Positions 18,476-29,171 of a DNA stretch of 64,000 bases are shown piece by piece. Source of the DNA: Steroidobacter denitrificans (GTDB lineage Bacteria; Pseudomonadota; Gammaproteobacteria; Steroidobacterales; Steroidobacteraceae). Location of the stretch: contig NZ_CP011971.1 in NCBI RefSeq assembly GCF_001579945.1, positions 1,204,001-1,268,000 on the forward strand. The letters are read 5' to 3'. Each line of letters begins with the position of its first letter. Position 1 is the first letter of the stretch. The translations under genes and the position numbers were made by a program. Below the pieces are notes generated by a model. That model saw only the letters and a list, made by a program, of their open reading frames with translations, did no database searches and had not been told where the DNA came from.

Positions 18476-19107
18476 GGCGTACTCCCCTGTTCGATGCGGC
18501 TTCGCAGATCCAGGCGCAGTTTCGCCGGCGCTCGTCCCTGGATCTTGAGAAGGTGTACGGCAAGACAGGGAGGCTGCGCTGTCAGCAGCAACCGCGCCGC
18601 GGCGGGCGAGGGTGCGTCGGCTGCGCTGCCTGGACGAAACAGCACCGCAGTGGTACGGCCGGTGCCGGCAGCAAGCTTCAGACGACGCAGGATCGCGATG
18701 CCGGGATGCGACAGCCAGCCGATCACGATGCTGCAGGCTCCCGAGCGCAGGCTCGCTTCGAATGTCCAAGCGGCATCATGCTCGTGCAGATCGCTGGCGA
18801 TCCATTGCCCTGCGGGATCGAGGCCGTGCTGGATGAGCGCCAGGGCATGCAGCTCATAAGGTGGATTGATCCATACGGCCGCCGCCCCTGGTCGGGCGGC
18901 GATGAGTGATTTGACGAGCGGCAGTATCAGCGTCAATTCTCCGATGCCGTAATGATCGGTCAGCAGCTCGAGGAGCGCGGGTGATGGCCAGCCGCCGCCC
19001 AGAACCGCATCGAGCTGCGCATCACCGGAGGGAATCGACGGCCCGAAAGCATGCGTGAGTGACTCGGCGGGCCATACGCCCGGCAGAGCGTGCAGGTCGA
19101 TGGCCAT
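18472..19107 (-). CDS. imuA: ImuA, translesion-synthesis accessory protein
   Basis: RecA-like/SulA-like accessory protein of the mutasome, 211 residues. Recognisable family features are [29 protein letters not shown] at the N-terminus, [19 protein letters not shown] and [10 protein letters not shown]. First gene of the operon; its stop overlaps the imuB start by 4 nt, which indicates translational coupling. A LexA-like box lies about 106 nt upstream. Confidence 0.92.
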   Translation of the reverse strand: MAIDLHALPGVWPAESLTHAFGPSIPSGDAQLDAVLGGGWPSPALLELLTDHYGIGELTLILPLVKSLIAARPGAAAVWINPPYELHALALIQHGLDPAGQWIASDLHEHDAAWTFEASLRSGACSIVIGWLSHPGIAILRRLKLAAGTGRTTAVLFRPGSAADAPSPAAARLLLTAQPPCLAVHLLKIQGRAPAKLRLDLRSRIEQGSTP

Positions 19108-19212
19108 GGCGCTACCGGCCGCTACCCGCCACGAACATGCACCTCCTCCGGCAGGGCGTGTGCCTGTCAGGGCGGCGGCGGAAATTACCGGGTGAGTTGT
19201 TCATGAGGAATA

Positions 19213-19228
19213 CTGTATATTCATACAT
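19213..19228 (-). promoter_or_regulatory. LexA (SOS) box upstream of imuA
   Basis: CTGTATATTCATACAT on the plus strand (ATGTATGAATATACAG toward imuA) matches the gammaproteobacterial CTGT-N8-ACAG consensus at all but one outer position and has the typical AT-rich centre. It fits known SOS control of imuA-imuB-dnaE2. The site also lies about 160 nt upstream of mscL on the other side, but mscL is not a known SOS gene. Confidence 0.75.
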
Positions 19229-19388
19229 GAGCAAATTCCAGCCGGGATGGCCTGCATGGAAGCGGGAATTTTTCTGGCTGTCCGGGTACGCTGGAGATTG
19301 CGGTCCCGGGGCATCCTTATGTTATATGGTGAGTTCAGCCGCGAGGCCGTCTTCAATAACTCCAATAGGTCCGAATCGGGAGATCGTC

Positions 19389-19790
19389 ATGAGTATCTTG
19401 AAAGAATTCCGGGAATTTGCCGTCAAGGGCAATGTGGTCGACATGGCTGTCGGCATCATCATCGGCGCGGCATTCGGCAAGATCGTCAGTTCTTTGGTGG
19501 CCGACGTAGTGACGCCGCCGTTGGGTTATCTCATCGGCGGCGTGGATTTCACCGATCTAGCCGCCACCTTGCCCGCGCTGCACGAAGGCGCCGAAGCCGT
19601 CACGATCAACTACGGAACATTTCTTCAGACCGTGTTCGATTTTGTGATCGTTGCTTTCGCGATTTTCCTGTTGATCAAGCTCATCAACAAGGTTCGTCGC
19701 GTCGAGGAAGCCAAGCCTGCCGAACCCGCGCCGCCGCCTCGTCAGGAAGTCCTGCTGGAGGAAATCCGCGACCTGCTGAAACAAAAATAG
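19389..19790 (+). CDS. mscL: Large-conductance mechanosensitive channel MscL
   Basis: Inner-membrane pentamer that opens under hypo-osmotic stress. 133 residues from ATG 19389 ([16 protein letters not shown], with GGGAG upstream); a longer open frame to 19059 is not supported. TM1 contains [24 protein letters not shown] with the pore constriction, TM2 [20 protein letters not shown], and the C-terminal amphipathic helix [12 protein letters not shown]. Standard length. Confidence 0.97.
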   Translation: MSILKEFREFAVKGNVVDMAVGIIIGAAFGKIVSSLVADVVTPPLGYLIGGVDFTDLAATLPALHEGAEAVTINYGTFLQTVFDFVIVAFAIFLLIKLINKVRRVEEAKPAEPAPPPRQEVLLEEIRDLLKQK

Positions 19791-19938
19791 GCCACCGTCG
19801 GCGGCCGGCGGAATCAATCCGATCCGGCTGCGAATGCGAGGAATACGACCATCAATGCCGGCTCGTATCGCTGCCTGGTAGCCATCCCGCATGTAAGCAT
19901 TTCACTGGCGGATGCTTGATCGCTATTTGGCCGATACT

Positions 19939-19959
19939 CGGCCGGTATTTCACCGGCCG
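19939..19959. terminator. Hairpin between convergent mscL and pepQ
   Basis: CGGCCGG (19939-19945), loop TATTTCA, CCGGCCG (19953-19959): a perfect 7-bp stem in the 208-nt convergent gap. T-runs are weak on both sides, so its role as a bidirectional terminator is inferred from strength and position. Confidence 0.45.
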
Positions 19960-19998
19960 TGATTTCATGGCTCGGCAGGAGCGCGAACAGCCTTGCTC

Positions 19999-21324
19999 TC
20001 AATGAGCGGCCGGCGTGGCCTCGAAGGCCTGTCGCGTCAGATTTTCGGGCTCGCCCGTGGTGCAGGCGATGTTGTCCTCTATTCGGATACCTCCGAAAGA
20101 CCGGAACTGCTCGACCCGCGGCCAGTTGATATCCCGTCCTCGAGCGCCGGCACGCGCTTCTTTCAGCAGCAGTTCGATGAAATACAGTCCCGGCTCGATC
20201 GTGACGACGAAACCGGGTTCCAGGATGCGGGTGAGGCGCAGGTATGGATGAGCGTCGGGCGGCGGTTTCCGCCGGCCCTCGGCGCTGATCTGCAAGCCGG
20301 CGACATCATGCACCTGCAGTCCAAGCAGGTGCCCTGCGCCATGCGGTATGAACACCGATGACAGGCCGCTTTCGACCGCCTGGGTCGCAGATACGCTGAT
20401 CAGATCGGCCTCGCGCAGCAGGCCGGCGATGCGCAGATGCATGTCCAGATGGATATCGGTGTAGTCTGCGCCGGCACGTACCTGGGCACATAGTGCCCGC
20501 TGCAGCACATGCATCGAGTCGATCAACTGCGCGAAATCATCCTGCTGCCCGGAATAGGTGCGCGTGACGTCCGCTGCATACCCATGGACTTGTGCGCCCG
20601 CATCCAGCAGGAACGAATGCAGGCTCGCGGGCCTCTGCCGCTCCTGATTCTGATAGTGCAGGATCGATGCATTGCCGTTGAGCGCGACGATATTCGGATA
20701 TGGCAGCTCGGAGTCGGTGTGTGCCGTCGCTTGCAGATAGCTTATATGGATGTCGTACTCGGAGCCGCCCGCGCGAAACCTCGCTTCAGCGGCACGATGT
20801 CCGCACGCCGCCCGTAAGGAGGCCCGCCGCAGGCATTCCAGTTCATAGGCGGTCTTGATTGCCCTGGGATAATGCAGACGATCCAGGAGATCATCGGGGT
20901 TGACGGCCGTAAACCCCCATGCGGCGAATTCCATGCGCCACTCGCCGATGAAGGCACAGTGCCTGATGCCCGCGAAATGATCCTTCGCCTGCGTGCGCGT
21001 ACGTATCACCTCGAAGTCGAAGTGCCCGGTCCAGTGTCCCTGCGGCATGGCGGGCGGCTGGTGCCAATAGTCCAGCGGCTGCAGGAAGATCAGGCGCAGA
21101 GGCCGTGCCGGCCGATAAATGATCCAGCAGTCCTCGGCATCCGCCAGCGGTGCCCAAAGCTTGAAATGAGGGTTCGGCTGGAACGGGTAGGGTTGATCGT
21201 CCAGGAATCTCATGTGGGGGCCGCCCGCGTAGATGGCCAGCGCCTCGAAGCCGCAGGCCGCCAGCGCAGCGTCGGTGCGCCGGCGCTGTATGCGGATATG
21301 ATCGTCGAAAAGAGAGGAGAGCAT
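19999..21324 (-). CDS. pepQ: Xaa-Pro dipeptidase PepQ
   Basis: Cytosolic M24 metallopeptidase cleaving X-Pro dipeptides; also hydrolyses some organophosphates in homologues. 441 residues from ATG 21324 (MLSSLFDDHIRIQ, AGGG 7 nt upstream), matching E. coli PepQ (443). A longer frame to 21507 is not supported. The dinuclear metal ligands are all visible: Asp and Asp in LLDAGAQVHGYAADVTRT, His in IPHGAGHLLGLQVHDV, Glu in TIEPGLYF, Glu in GGIRIEDN. The N-terminal domain has FLDDQPYPFQPNPHFK as in E. coli. Confidence 0.95.
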   Translation of the reverse strand: MLSSLFDDHIRIQRRRTDAALAACGFEALAIYAGGPHMRFLDDQPYPFQPNPHFKLWAPLADAEDCWIIYRPARPLRLIFLQPLDYWHQPPAMPQGHWTGHFDFEVIRTRTQAKDHFAGIRHCAFIGEWRMEFAAWGFTAVNPDDLLDRLHYPRAIKTAYELECLRRASLRAACGHRAAEARFRAGGSEYDIHISYLQATAHTDSELPYPNIVALNGNASILHYQNQERQRPASLHSFLLDAGAQVHGYAADVTRTYSGQQDDFAQLIDSMHVLQRALCAQVRAGADYTDIHLDMHLRIAGLLREADLISVSATQAVESGLSSVFIPHGAGHLLGLQVHDVAGLQISAEGRRKPPPDAHPYLRLTRILEPGFVVTIEPGLYFIELLLKEARAGARGRDINWPRVEQFRSFGGIRIEDNIACTTGEPENLTRQAFEATPAAH

Positions 21325-21613
21325 ATCGGTACCCTCGTATCGGCTCGAATGATAGAATGAAAAAGGCGAGCAGGCGGCGTGCGGATGCTCAATTGTCAAT
21401 GTTTCGTCAACATGATCGAATGAATGGAAGGCCGGAAAATACAGGGATTCCTGTCCTGTCTTCGAAGAGCGACGCATGCCGGATGCATCAGTGATTTTTG
21501 TTTCCATGCTTAAAAAAACACACTAGAATCCTGCGCCGCATATTGAGAGAGACCGTTCTCTTGCGTTGTTGTTCTGATCCACGCGTCAATCCTCATCGAG
21601 GTTATACATACCC

Positions 21614-21886
21614 ATGAATATGAAAATGATCCTTGCCGCTCTCGCCCTGTCCCTGACGCTCGCGGCCTGCGCGAAACAGGAAGCGCCGGTCGAAACAGCT
21701 CAGGAAGCCGCCGCCGCCGGTATGGACGCTGCCGATGACGCCGCGGCCGCCGCCGCCGATGCCGGTGAGGCTGCCGGCGAAGCCGTCGAAGCTGCCGGCG
21801 ATGCCGCTGCCGAAGCCGCCGGTGATGCCGCCACCGCCGCCGGTGAAGCTGCCGATGACGTTGCCGAGGCCGTCAATCCTCAGTAA
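21614..21886 (+). CDS. Small alanine-rich lipoprotein
   Basis: 90 residues with a lipoprotein signal peptide MNMKMILAALALSLTLAAC (lipobox LAAC, Cys19). The mature part is almost only Ala, Gly, Glu and Asp in repeated AAGEA/AAGDA blocks, strongly acidic and probably helical or disordered. No cysteine or aromatic residue follows the lipidated Cys. Such proteins occur in many gammaproteobacteria without known function. AT-rich sequence upstream (21485-21600) has a TAGAAT that could be a -10 element and a GAGAGACCGTTCTCT inverted repeat. Confidence 0.75.
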   Translation: MNMKMILAALALSLTLAACAKQEAPVETAQEAAAAGMDAADDAAAAAADAGEAAGEAVEAAGDAAAEAAGDAATAAGEAADDVAEAVNPQ

Positions 21887-22052
21887 TAGACCGGTTATCG
21901 ACGAGGGTCGAGCCATAAGCGGTTGGACCACCGGTACCGGGCGGCTATGACGCCCGGTACCGGCCGCTCCGGTCCGCGTTCACCGATCCGTTCCCTGATT
22001 CACCTTTCCCGTCCTGTGTTGTCGTTCCTGAATCGGACGATCCTGTATCGTC

Positions 22053-22622
22053 TTGGTTGAACCGGTCCATCCGGAGGCGGCCGCAGCCGAACCTCACGTG
22101 TCAGTCAGTATTCGCGACGCTCGTCATTCCGCGCAGGATCGCCGCTGGATACAGTCGCGGTATCCCGAATATCTGGAGGATCTTTCGCGCTCGAGCCTGA
22201 ATACCGGCATGTTTCCGGCCATCGATGCTCATGGTGAGCGTCAGGACGAATCGATGGCGCGCTGGTTCGCCGACGACAGTTCACATCCCCTGGTCATCCT
22301 GAAGGACGGCAGGCGCGTCGGTTTTGCGCTCATCGGCCGGCCGCTGCGTCATCAGCGCGATCAGGTCGATTTTCGTATGGCGGAGTTTTTTGTGGTCTTG
22401 GAAGCCCGCCGCCTGGGAATCGGGCGCGAGGCCGCATCGCTCATTTTCAATCGTTTCGCCGGCACCTGGGAGATTGTGGAATTCATATACAACAAGCCGG
22501 CGCTCGAGTTCTGGCGCTCGATACTCGATGAATACACCGGCGGGCGTTACCACGAGTCCTCCACGTACAGCGAGGTGCGCCAGCGGTTCGAGTCGGCCGG
22601 GCTGCGTGATCCGCGTTCCTGA
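22053..22622 (+). CDS. GNAT-family N-acetyltransferase-like protein
   Basis: About 189 residues if TTG 22053 is used; GTG 22098 (VSVSIRDARHS) is an equally plausible start because neither has a good ribosome site. The GNAT fold is suggested by the beta4-beta5 region VDFRMAEFFVVLEARRLGIGREAASLIFNRFAGTWEI, where RRLGIGREA stands for the acetyl-CoA pyrophosphate loop (Q/RxxGxG/A), and by PALEFWRSILDEY near the end. The substrate is unknown. It converges on uvrA with a 20-nt gap. Confidence 0.8.
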   Translation: MVEPVHPEAAAAEPHVSVSIRDARHSAQDRRWIQSRYPEYLEDLSRSSLNTGMFPAIDAHGERQDESMARWFADDSSHPLVILKDGRRVGFALIGRPLRHQRDQVDFRMAEFFVVLEARRLGIGREAASLIFNRFAGTWEIVEFIYNKPALEFWRSILDEYTGGRYHESSTYSEVRQRFESAGLRDPRS

Positions 22623-22642
22623 ATTCGTGTTGCGGCAGGCCT

Positions 22643-25507
22643 TCACCGCTCCAGCAGCGCAAGCAGATAGCGTCCCGTATGTGATTCGGCAACGGCCGCG
22701 ACATCCTCGGGCGTGCCCGCCGCGATGATCGTGCCGCCGCCATCGCCGCCCTCCGGGCCTAAATCGATGATCCAGTCGGCTGTTTTGATCACGTCAAGAT
22801 TGTGTTCGATGACGATGACCGTATTGCCTTCGTCACGCAGCCGATGCAGCACGCCGAGCAGCTGCTCGATGTCGAAGAAGTGCAGGCCGGTCGTGGGCTC
22901 ATCCAGGATGTACAGGGTGCGGCCGGTGGCGCGTTTGGACAGCTCCCTGGCCAACTTGACGCGTTGCGCCTCGCCCCCCGACAGGGTCGTGGCGTTTTGT
23001 CCCAGGCGGATGTACGACAGGCCCACATCAGCCAGCGCCTGCAATTTCGAGCCGACGGCAGGCACATGGCGAAAAAAGACCAGCGCATCCTCGACCGTCA
23101 TTTCCAATACTTCGTGGATATTCCGGCCCTTGTAGCGGATCTCCAGAGTCTCGCGGTTGTAGCGCTGTCCCCTGCACATATCGCAGGGGACATATACATC
23201 CGGCAGGAAGTGCATCTCCACCTTGATGACGCCATCCCCCTGGCAGGTCTCGCAGCGGCCGCCCCTGATGTTGAAGCTGAAGCGCCCAGGCTCGTAGCCG
23301 CGCATACGCGCTTCGGGAACCGCCGAAAAAATCTCGCGGATCGGCGTGAACAGTCCCGTGTAGGTCGCAGGATTGGAACGTGGCGTGCGGCCGATCGGGC
23401 TTTGATCGATATCGATCACCCGGTCGATGTGCTCGAGTCCCTCGATGCCGTCGCTGGGCGCGGGTTCGGTGGCGGCGTCGTTGAGCCGGCGCGCCACGAG
23501 ACGATAGAGCGTCTCGTTGATCAAGGTCGATTTGCCCGAGCCGGATACGCCAGTGACGCAGGTCATGAGACCCAGCGGGAGATCGACCGTGACGTGGCGC
23601 AGATTGTTGCCGCGTGCGTTGCGGATGCGCAGCATGCGTTCATGCTGCCGCGGCGTGCGCAGCGCCGGCACGGCTATCCGGCGCCGGCCCGACAGATACT
23701 GGCCGGTGATGGAGTCAGGATGTGCCGCCACTTCCTCCGGTGTGCCCTGGGCGATGATCCTGCCGCCGTGCGTGCCGGCGCCCGGACCCAGGTCGACCAC
23801 GTGATCGGCATGACGAATCGCCTCCTCGTCGTGTTCCACGACAATGACGGTGTTGCCTAGATCGCGCAGCCGGTCCAGGGTGCGAAGCAGACGATCGTTG
23901 TCGCGCTGATGCAGGCCGATCGAGGGTTCGTCGAGGATGTACATGACGCCCACCAATCCCGAGCCGATCTGGCTCGCCAGGCGGATGCGCTGCGCCTCGC
24001 CGCCCGACAAGGTGTCGGCGCTGCGATCGAGCGTCAGATAGTCCAGGCCGACATCGCTCAGAAAACGCAGCCGCTCGCCGATTTCCTTGAGGATCTTCGC
24101 GGCGATTTCCGCGCGCCACCCCGCCAGGGCAAGTGTTGTGCCGAATGCCAGCGCATCCTTGACCGACAGGCGGGTCAGGTCCGGCAGGGCTCGTCCGCCG
24201 ATGAAAACATTGCGGGCGGCGCGATTCAGCCGCGTACCGCCGCAGTCCGGACAGGGCTGGTTGCTCAGGTATTTCGCCAGTTCCTCGCGCACCGCGTCTG
24301 AGTCGGTTTCGCGATAGCGGCGCTCCAGATTGGGGATCACGCCTTCCCAGCGATGCCTCCGCCGCCTCGTACCGCCCTTCGTGTCGACGTAGAGAAAATC
24401 GATCAATTCCTCATCCCCGCCATACAGCACGATATGCCGGATTTTTTCCGGCAGCGCCTGCCAGGGCGTTTCCAAGTCGAATGCATAGTGCCGGGCCAGG
24501 GAGCTTATCAGGGAGAAGTAATAGCCGTTGCGCCGGTCCCAGCCGCGTATCGCTCCGTCTCCCAGACTCAGGTGCGCATGATGCACGACGCGCGCGGGAT
24601 CGAAGAACGGCTGTATGCCCAGGCCGGAGCAGGCGGAACAGGCACCGGCCGGATTGTTGAAGGAGAACAGCCGGGGCTCGAGCTCGGCGAGGCTGTAGCC
24701 GCAGGTCGTACAGGCGAACTTGTTCGAGAACACGATTTCCTCGCGTTCCTCGCCTGCGGCCGCGACCCCGTCCGGCCGGACCGCGGGAGTGCTTCCCATG
24801 AAGGCGATGCGTGCGACGCCATCGGCCAGCTGCAGTGCGGTCTCGAAGGATTCGGCCAGGCGCTGCGCGATATCGGGCCGCACCTTGAAACGATCCACGA
24901 CTGCTTCGATCGTATGTTTTTTTCTCGGAGCGAGCGTCGGCGGATCCTCCAAGTCGACGACCGTTCCGTCGATGCGCGCACGCACGAAACCCTGGCCGCG
25001 CAATTGCTCCAGCACCTGGATATGCTCGCCTTTACGGGCCTCGACCAACGGCGCCAGCAGCAGCAGGGCGGTGCCTTCCGGCAGACGCAGGACCTGGTCG
25101 ACCATCTGGCTCACGGTCTGCGCGACCAGATCCTGGCCGTGATCGGGACAGCGCGGGATGCCTACGCGCGCGAACAGCAAGCGCAGGTAGTCGTAAATCT
25201 CGGTCACCGTGCCGACCGTCGAGCGAGGATTGTGCGAGGTCGACCTTTGTTCGATGGCGATGGCGGGCGACAGGCCGTCGATGGAGTCCACGTCGGGTTT
25301 TTGCATTATCGACAAAAACTGGCGGGCGTAGGCGGACAGCGATTCGACGTAGCGCCGCTGACCTTCCGCATAGATCGTATCGAACGCCAGCGAGGATTTT
25401 CCCGAGCCGGACAGGCCGGTGAACACGATCAGCCGCTCGCGCGGCAGCGCCAGGTCGATATTGCGCAGATTGTGCATGCGTGCGCCGCGAATGAGAATGG
25501 AGGACAT
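22643..25507 (-). CDS. uvrA: UvrA, excinuclease ABC subunit A
   Basis: Damage-recognition ATPase of nucleotide excision repair. 954 residues from ATG 25507 ([17 protein letters not shown]), matching E. coli UvrA (940); an upstream extension of 53 codons is not supported. Two ABC modules: Walker [12 protein letters not shown] and GVSGSGKST, signatures [11 protein letters not shown] and [11 protein letters not shown], Walker [10 protein letters not shown] and ILDEPTTGL. Zinc modules: CTTC...CSAC and CETC...CDMC. No LexA box is apparent in the 226-nt spacer to ssb, unlike E. coli, where uvrA and ssb share one. Confidence 0.97.
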   Translation of the reverse strand: MSSILIRGARMHNLRNIDLALPRERLIVFTGLSGSGKSSLAFDTIYAEGQRRYVESLSAYARQFLSIMQKPDVDSIDGLSPAIAIEQRSTSHNPRSTVGTVTEIYDYLRLLFARVGIPRCPDHGQDLVAQTVSQMVDQVLRLPEGTALLLLAPLVEARKGEHIQVLEQLRGQGFVRARIDGTVVDLEDPPTLAPRKKHTIEAVVDRFKVRPDIAQRLAESFETALQLADGVARIAFMGSTPAVRPDGVAAAGEEREEIVFSNKFACTTCGYSLAELEPRLFSFNNPAGACSACSGLGIQPFFDPARVVHHAHLSLGDGAIRGWDRRNGYYFSLISSLARHYAFDLETPWQALPEKIRHIVLYGGDEELIDFLYVDTKGGTRRRRHRWEGVIPNLERRYRETDSDAVREELAKYLSNQPCPDCGGTRLNRAARNVFIGGRALPDLTRLSVKDALAFGTTLALAGWRAEIAAKILKEIGERLRFLSDVGLDYLTLDRSADTLSGGEAQRIRLASQIGSGLVGVMYILDEPSIGLHQRDNDRLLRTLDRLRDLGNTVIVVEHDEEAIRHADHVVDLGPGAGTHGGRIIAQGTPEEVAAHPDSITGQYLSGRRRIAVPALRTPRQHERMLRIRNARGNNLRHVTVDLPLGLMTCVTGVSGSGKSTLINETLYRLVARRLNDAATEPAPSDGIEGLEHIDRVIDIDQSPIGRTPRSNPATYTGLFTPIREIFSAVPEARMRGYEPGRFSFNIRGGRCETCQGDGVIKVEMHFLPDVYVPCDMCRGQRYNRETLEIRYKGRNIHEVLEMTVEDALVFFRHVPAVGSKLQALADVGLSYIRLGQNATTLSGGEAQRVKLARELSKRATGRTLYILDEPTTGLHFFDIEQLLGVLHRLRDEGNTVIVIEHNLDVIKTADWIIDLGPEGGDGGGTIIAAGTPEDVAAVAESHTGRYLLALLER

Positions 25508-25733
25508 CGATGGAAACAGGGAGCGTGAAATGGAGATGAGGTCCGGGAGCAGCGCCGGCTTTGTCCGCATCGGCCAGATCCGGCCATTCTGGCGCAGCGC
25601 CGGCCGCCAAGTCGACCCTATCGGGACATGAGCGGCGAAGGGTCCGGCAAACGGAGCGTATCGCAATCCTGTCCGGCTACCCGTGGCCGGCGGGGCCGAC
25701 TACAATCGTGCCTTGTCTGGATGAGGATGGAAC

Positions 25734-26189
25734 ATGGCACGCGGCATCAATAAGGTCATACTGGTCGGTAATCTGGGTGCAGATCCGGATACTCGTTACA
25801 TGCCCAGCGGCAAGGCCGTGTGCAATATCCGGATCGCGACCAGCGAAACCTGGAAGGACCGCCAGTCCGGTGACCAGCAGGAACGCACCGAATGGCATAG
25901 CGTCGTCATGTACGACAAACTCGGCGAGATTGCCGCGGAATACCTGCGCAAGGGCTCGCAGGTCTACATCGAAGGCAAGCTGCGCACGCGCAAGTGGCAG
26001 GACAAGGAAGGCAAGGATCGCTACAGCACCGAGATCATCGCCGACCAGATGCAGATGCTGGGCGGCCGTGGCGGCGGCGGCGGCGGCGAATACCGCCCGC
26101 GGCCCGCGGCCGCGGAAGGCCAGTCGTCTCCCGAAAGCCGCCAGGCGCCGCCGGATGATGGCGGTTTCGATGATGATATTCCGTTCTGA
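25734..26189 (+). CDS. ssb: Single-stranded DNA-binding protein
   Basis: 151 residues: OB-fold (about 1-110) with [26 protein letters not shown] and [19 protein letters not shown], a Gly/Pro-rich linker ([15 protein letters not shown]) and the partner-binding tail DDDIPF. Divergent from uvrA as in E. coli. Confidence 0.97.
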   Translation: MARGINKVILVGNLGADPDTRYMPSGKAVCNIRIATSETWKDRQSGDQQERTEWHSVVMYDKLGEIAAEYLRKGSQVYIEGKLRTRKWQDKEGKDRYSTEIIADQMQMLGGRGGGGGGEYRPRPAAAEGQSSPESRQAPPDDGGFDDDIPF

Positions 26190-26308
26190 CGGTCACGCCA
26201 CCCTGAATATAATCAATATTTTCATTAACTTGATGCTGTAGGAGGCGCCATATCCTGACGCCGTTCCTGATCTCGCGGTATCCTTGGACTTCATTTGCCG
26301 AGCCCGCC

Positions 26309-27682
26309 ATGCCTCTCGTATATATCCGCACTTTCGGCTGCCAGATGAACGAATACGATTCCGCCAGGATGGTGGACGTGCTGCGTGAGTCGGCGGGCTA
26401 TGAATTGACCGACGATCCCGCCCGGGCCGATCTATTGCTGCTCAATACCTGCTCGGTGCGCGAGAAGGCGCAGGAGAAGGTGTTTTCGCAGCTTGGCAGC
26501 TGGCGGCAGTTCAAGAAATCCAAGCCGCAACTTCTTATCGGCGTGGGCGGCTGTGTCGCCAGCCAGGAGGGCGAGGGCATTACACGGCGCGCGCCTTATG
26601 TGGACCTGGTGTTCGGTCCGCAGACTTTGCATCGATTGCCGGACATGATTCGGGAGATCAAGTCGCAGGGGCGATCGGTCGTCGATATCAGCTTTCCGGA
26701 GATCGAGAAATTCGATGCGTTGCCGCCGCCGCGTGCCGAAGGCGCCACGGCATTCGTTTCCATCATGGAGGGCTGCAGCAAGTATTGCAGTTTCTGTGTC
26801 GTGCCTTATACGCGCGGCGACGAGGTGAGCCGTCCGTTCGAGCAAGTCATGGAGGAAGTGCGCCAGTTGGCGCAACAGGGCGTGCGCGAAGTCAATCTGC
26901 TTGGGCAGAACGTCAATGCGTATCGCGGCGAGATGGAGGATGGTACGTCCTGCGATCTCGGCACCTTGATCTACTGTGTTGCCGAGGTGCCCGGGATCGA
27001 ACGCATCCGCTTCACGACCTCTCACCCGGTGGAATTCAATGATTCGCTGATCGAGGCGTACCGCGACGTTCCCCAGCTTGCCAATTACCTGCATTTACCG
27101 GTGCAGGCCGGCTCGGATCGTATCCTGGCGGCCATGAAGCGAGGCTACACCGCGCTCGAATACAAGCAGAAGATCCGCAAGCTGCGCGCCGTGCGACCCG
27201 ACATCAGTATTTCCTCTGACTTCATCGTGGGATTTCCGGGAGAGACCGCCCGCGATTTCGAGGCGACCATGAATCTGATCGCCGAAGTGGGATTCGACCA
27301 GTCATTCAGCTTCATCTACAGCCGCCGTCCCGGCACGCCTGCCGCTTCCCTGCCGGATGAGATTTCTCATGATGAGAAGCAGCGCCGGCTGGCGATGCTG
27401 CAGGCGCGCATCAACCAGCAGGCCATGAGCATCAGCCAGGCCATGGTGGGCACGATACAACGTGTACTGGTGGAACGGCCGTCGAAAAAGGATGCGCGCC
27501 AACTCGCCGGCCGCACCGAGAACATGCGCTGGGTGAATTTCGATGGGCCGGCGACGCTCATCGACCGGTTCGTCGATGTATTGATCACGCAAGCCTTGCC
27601 GAACTCGCTGCGCGGCCGCTTGGCCGAATCGGCCCGGCCTGAGGCGAGTGAGACGGCACCGGCGAGCCTGTCTGCGGTATGA
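26309..27682 (+). CDS. miaB: tRNA-2-methylthio-N6-dimethylallyladenosine synthase MiaB
   Basis: Radical SAM methylthiotransferase modifying A37 of tRNAs reading UNN codons. 457 residues: N-terminal domain with three cluster cysteines ([29 protein letters not shown]), radical SAM motif CSKYCSFC near residue 155, C-terminal TRAM domain ([33 protein letters not shown]). First gene of miaB-ybeZ-ybeY-ybeX-lnt; its stop overlaps the ybeZ start (ATGA). Confidence 0.96.
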   Translation: MPLVYIRTFGCQMNEYDSARMVDVLRESAGYELTDDPARADLLLLNTCSVREKAQEKVFSQLGSWRQFKKSKPQLLIGVGGCVASQEGEGITRRAPYVDLVFGPQTLHRLPDMIREIKSQGRSVVDISFPEIEKFDALPPPRAEGATAFVSIMEGCSKYCSFCVVPYTRGDEVSRPFEQVMEEVRQLAQQGVREVNLLGQNVNAYRGEMEDGTSCDLGTLIYCVAEVPGIERIRFTTSHPVEFNDSLIEAYRDVPQLANYLHLPVQAGSDRILAAMKRGYTALEYKQKIRKLRAVRPDISISSDFIVGFPGETARDFEATMNLIAEVGFDQSFSFIYSRRPGTPAASLPDEISHDEKQRRLAMLQARINQQAMSISQAMVGTIQRVLVERPSKKDARQLAGRTENMRWVNFDGPATLIDRFVDVLITQALPNSLRGRLAESARPEASETAPASLSAV

Positions 27683-28707
27683 GCGTTCCCCTTGCCACGC
27701 GCGACCTGGCGTTCGAACCGGTCGACAATGCGCGGCTCGCGAACTTCGTCGGTCCGATGGATGAAAATCTACGCCATGTGGAACAGCGCCTCGATGTGCA
27801 GATCAGCCGCCGCGGCGGCTGGGTCGAGATTTCCGGTGCGCCGGAAGCGACCGCGGCCGCCGAGCATGTCCTGCGGCATTTGTTCGAACTGTCGGCCACT
27901 GAAGCGCTGACGCCCGATCGGGTCCATCTGGCGGTACAGGAGGCCGGCATGGAGCCGGAACCGGATGCCGCGACGCGGGGGAAATCCCGGCCCGCGGATG
28001 ATGCTTCCATCCATACGCAACGCGGCGGCATTCGCGGGCGCGGCCCGAATCAACGCCAATACCTGCACAATATCCGCAACTGCGATCTGACCTTCGGTAT
28101 CGGCCCGGCCGGTACCGGCAAGACCTACCTGGCCGTGGCCTGTGCGGTGGAGGCGCTGCAGACCGACCGGGTGCGGCGCATCGTGCTGGTGCGTCCCGCC
28201 GTCGAAGCCGGCGAACGTCTCGGATTCCTGCCTGGAGACATCGGCCAGAAGGTCGATCCCTATCTGCGGCCCATGTATGACGCGCTCTACGACATGATGG
28301 GTTTCGATCGCGTCGCCCGCGCCATCGAAAGACAGATCATCGAAATTGCGCCGCTGGCGTTCATGCGCGGACGTTCGCTCAACGATGCGTTCATTATCCT
28401 GGATGAGGCTCAGAACACCTCGATCGAGCAGATGAAGATGTTCCTGACGCGCATGGGCTTCGGCTCCAAGGCGGTGGTGACCGGCGATATCACGCAGACC
28501 GATCTGCCCAGGCAGCAGCTGTCGGGCCTGCGCCATGTGATGAACGTCCTGCCGGGCGTGGAGGGCGTGGCGTTCACTTATTTCAATTCCCGCGATGTGG
28601 TGCGTCATCCGCTGGTACAGCGGATCGTCCAGGCCTATGAACGCAAGCAGGCCGATGCACGCCAGATCGAACCTGGAGGCGGTGAGCCTGGAGGCGGTGA
28701 GATTTGA
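27679..28707 (+). CDS. ybeZ: PhoH-like ATPase YbeZ
   Basis: 342-residue PhoH-family P-loop NTPase implicated with YbeY in rRNA processing. An N-terminal KH-like part (about 30-90) is followed by the ATPase core: Walker [25 protein letters not shown], Walker [12 protein letters not shown], and [11 protein letters not shown]. The C-terminus carries a perfect 15-nt tandem duplication (28672-28686 and 28687-28701) encoding [11 protein letters not shown]. It overlaps both neighbours by 4 nt. Confidence 0.94.
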   Translation: MSVPLATRDLAFEPVDNARLANFVGPMDENLRHVEQRLDVQISRRGGWVEISGAPEATAAAEHVLRHLFELSATEALTPDRVHLAVQEAGMEPEPDAATRGKSRPADDASIHTQRGGIRGRGPNQRQYLHNIRNCDLTFGIGPAGTGKTYLAVACAVEALQTDRVRRIVLVRPAVEAGERLGFLPGDIGQKVDPYLRPMYDALYDMMGFDRVARAIERQIIEIAPLAFMRGRSLNDAFIILDEAQNTSIEQMKMFLTRMGFGSKAVVTGDITQTDLPRQQLSGLRHVMNVLPGVEGVAFTYFNSRDVVRHPLVQRIVQAYERKQADARQIEPGGGEPGGGEI

Positions 28708-29171
28708 CGCTGCATGTGACCGTGCAATTGGCGGCTGCTCGTCGCGGCGTGCCGCATGCACGCAGCCTGCGCCGCTGGGCGCAGGCTGCTTTTACCCAAT
28801 ACGCCTCGTCCCGTGCCGGGACCGCCTGCACCCTGACGATACGCGTGGTCGGCTCTGCCGAAAGCCGTCGTCTCAATCGCACCTGGCGCGGCAAGGACCG
28901 CGCGACGAACGTGTTGTCGTTTCCCGCCGGATCCGCGCCTGCGCCGCTGCCGCTGCCGGAATTAGGCGACATCGCGATTTGTGCGCCGGTGGTGGCACGC
29001 GAGGCACGCCAACAGCGCAAGACACCGCGGGCCCACTGGGCGCACATGGTCGTGCATGGCGTGCTCCATCTGTTGGGCTACGATCATGTGAAGGATCGTG
29101 ACGCCGCGGCGATGGAAGCGTGCGAAGCAAAGATTCTGAAGCAGTTCGGATACTTGAACCCCTATGCCTGA
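28704..29171 (+). CDS. ybeY: Endoribonuclease YbeY
   Basis: Zinc-dependent single-strand RNase for 16S 3'-end maturation and ribosome quality control, 155 residues from TTG 28704 (TTGA overlap with the ybeZ stop). The metal site HMVVHGVLHLLGYDH (HxxxHxxxxxH pattern) and RATNVLSFP are clearly present. It overlaps ybeX by 8 nt. Confidence 0.94.
   Translation: MTLHVTVQLAAARRGVPHARSLRRWAQAAFTQYASSRAGTACTLTIRVVGSAESRRLNRTWRGKDRATNVLSFPAGSAPAPLPLPELGDIAICAPVVAREARQQRKTPRAHWAHMVVHGVLHLLGYDHVKDRDAAAMEACEAKILKQFGYLNPYA

Noticed and set aside
17423..18859. 478-codon plus-strand frame
   Set aside because: Antisense to imuB and imuA, which have clear family motifs and a coupled start; no ribosome site or domain.
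19059..19388. N-terminal extension of mscL
   Set aside because: The open frame upstream covers imuA 5' sequence and the LexA region; MscL family N-terminus and ribosome site fix the start at 19389.
25508..25733. Shared LexA box between uvrA and ssb as in E. coli
   Set aside because: No CTGT-N8-ACAG-like sequence could be found by eye in this spacer.
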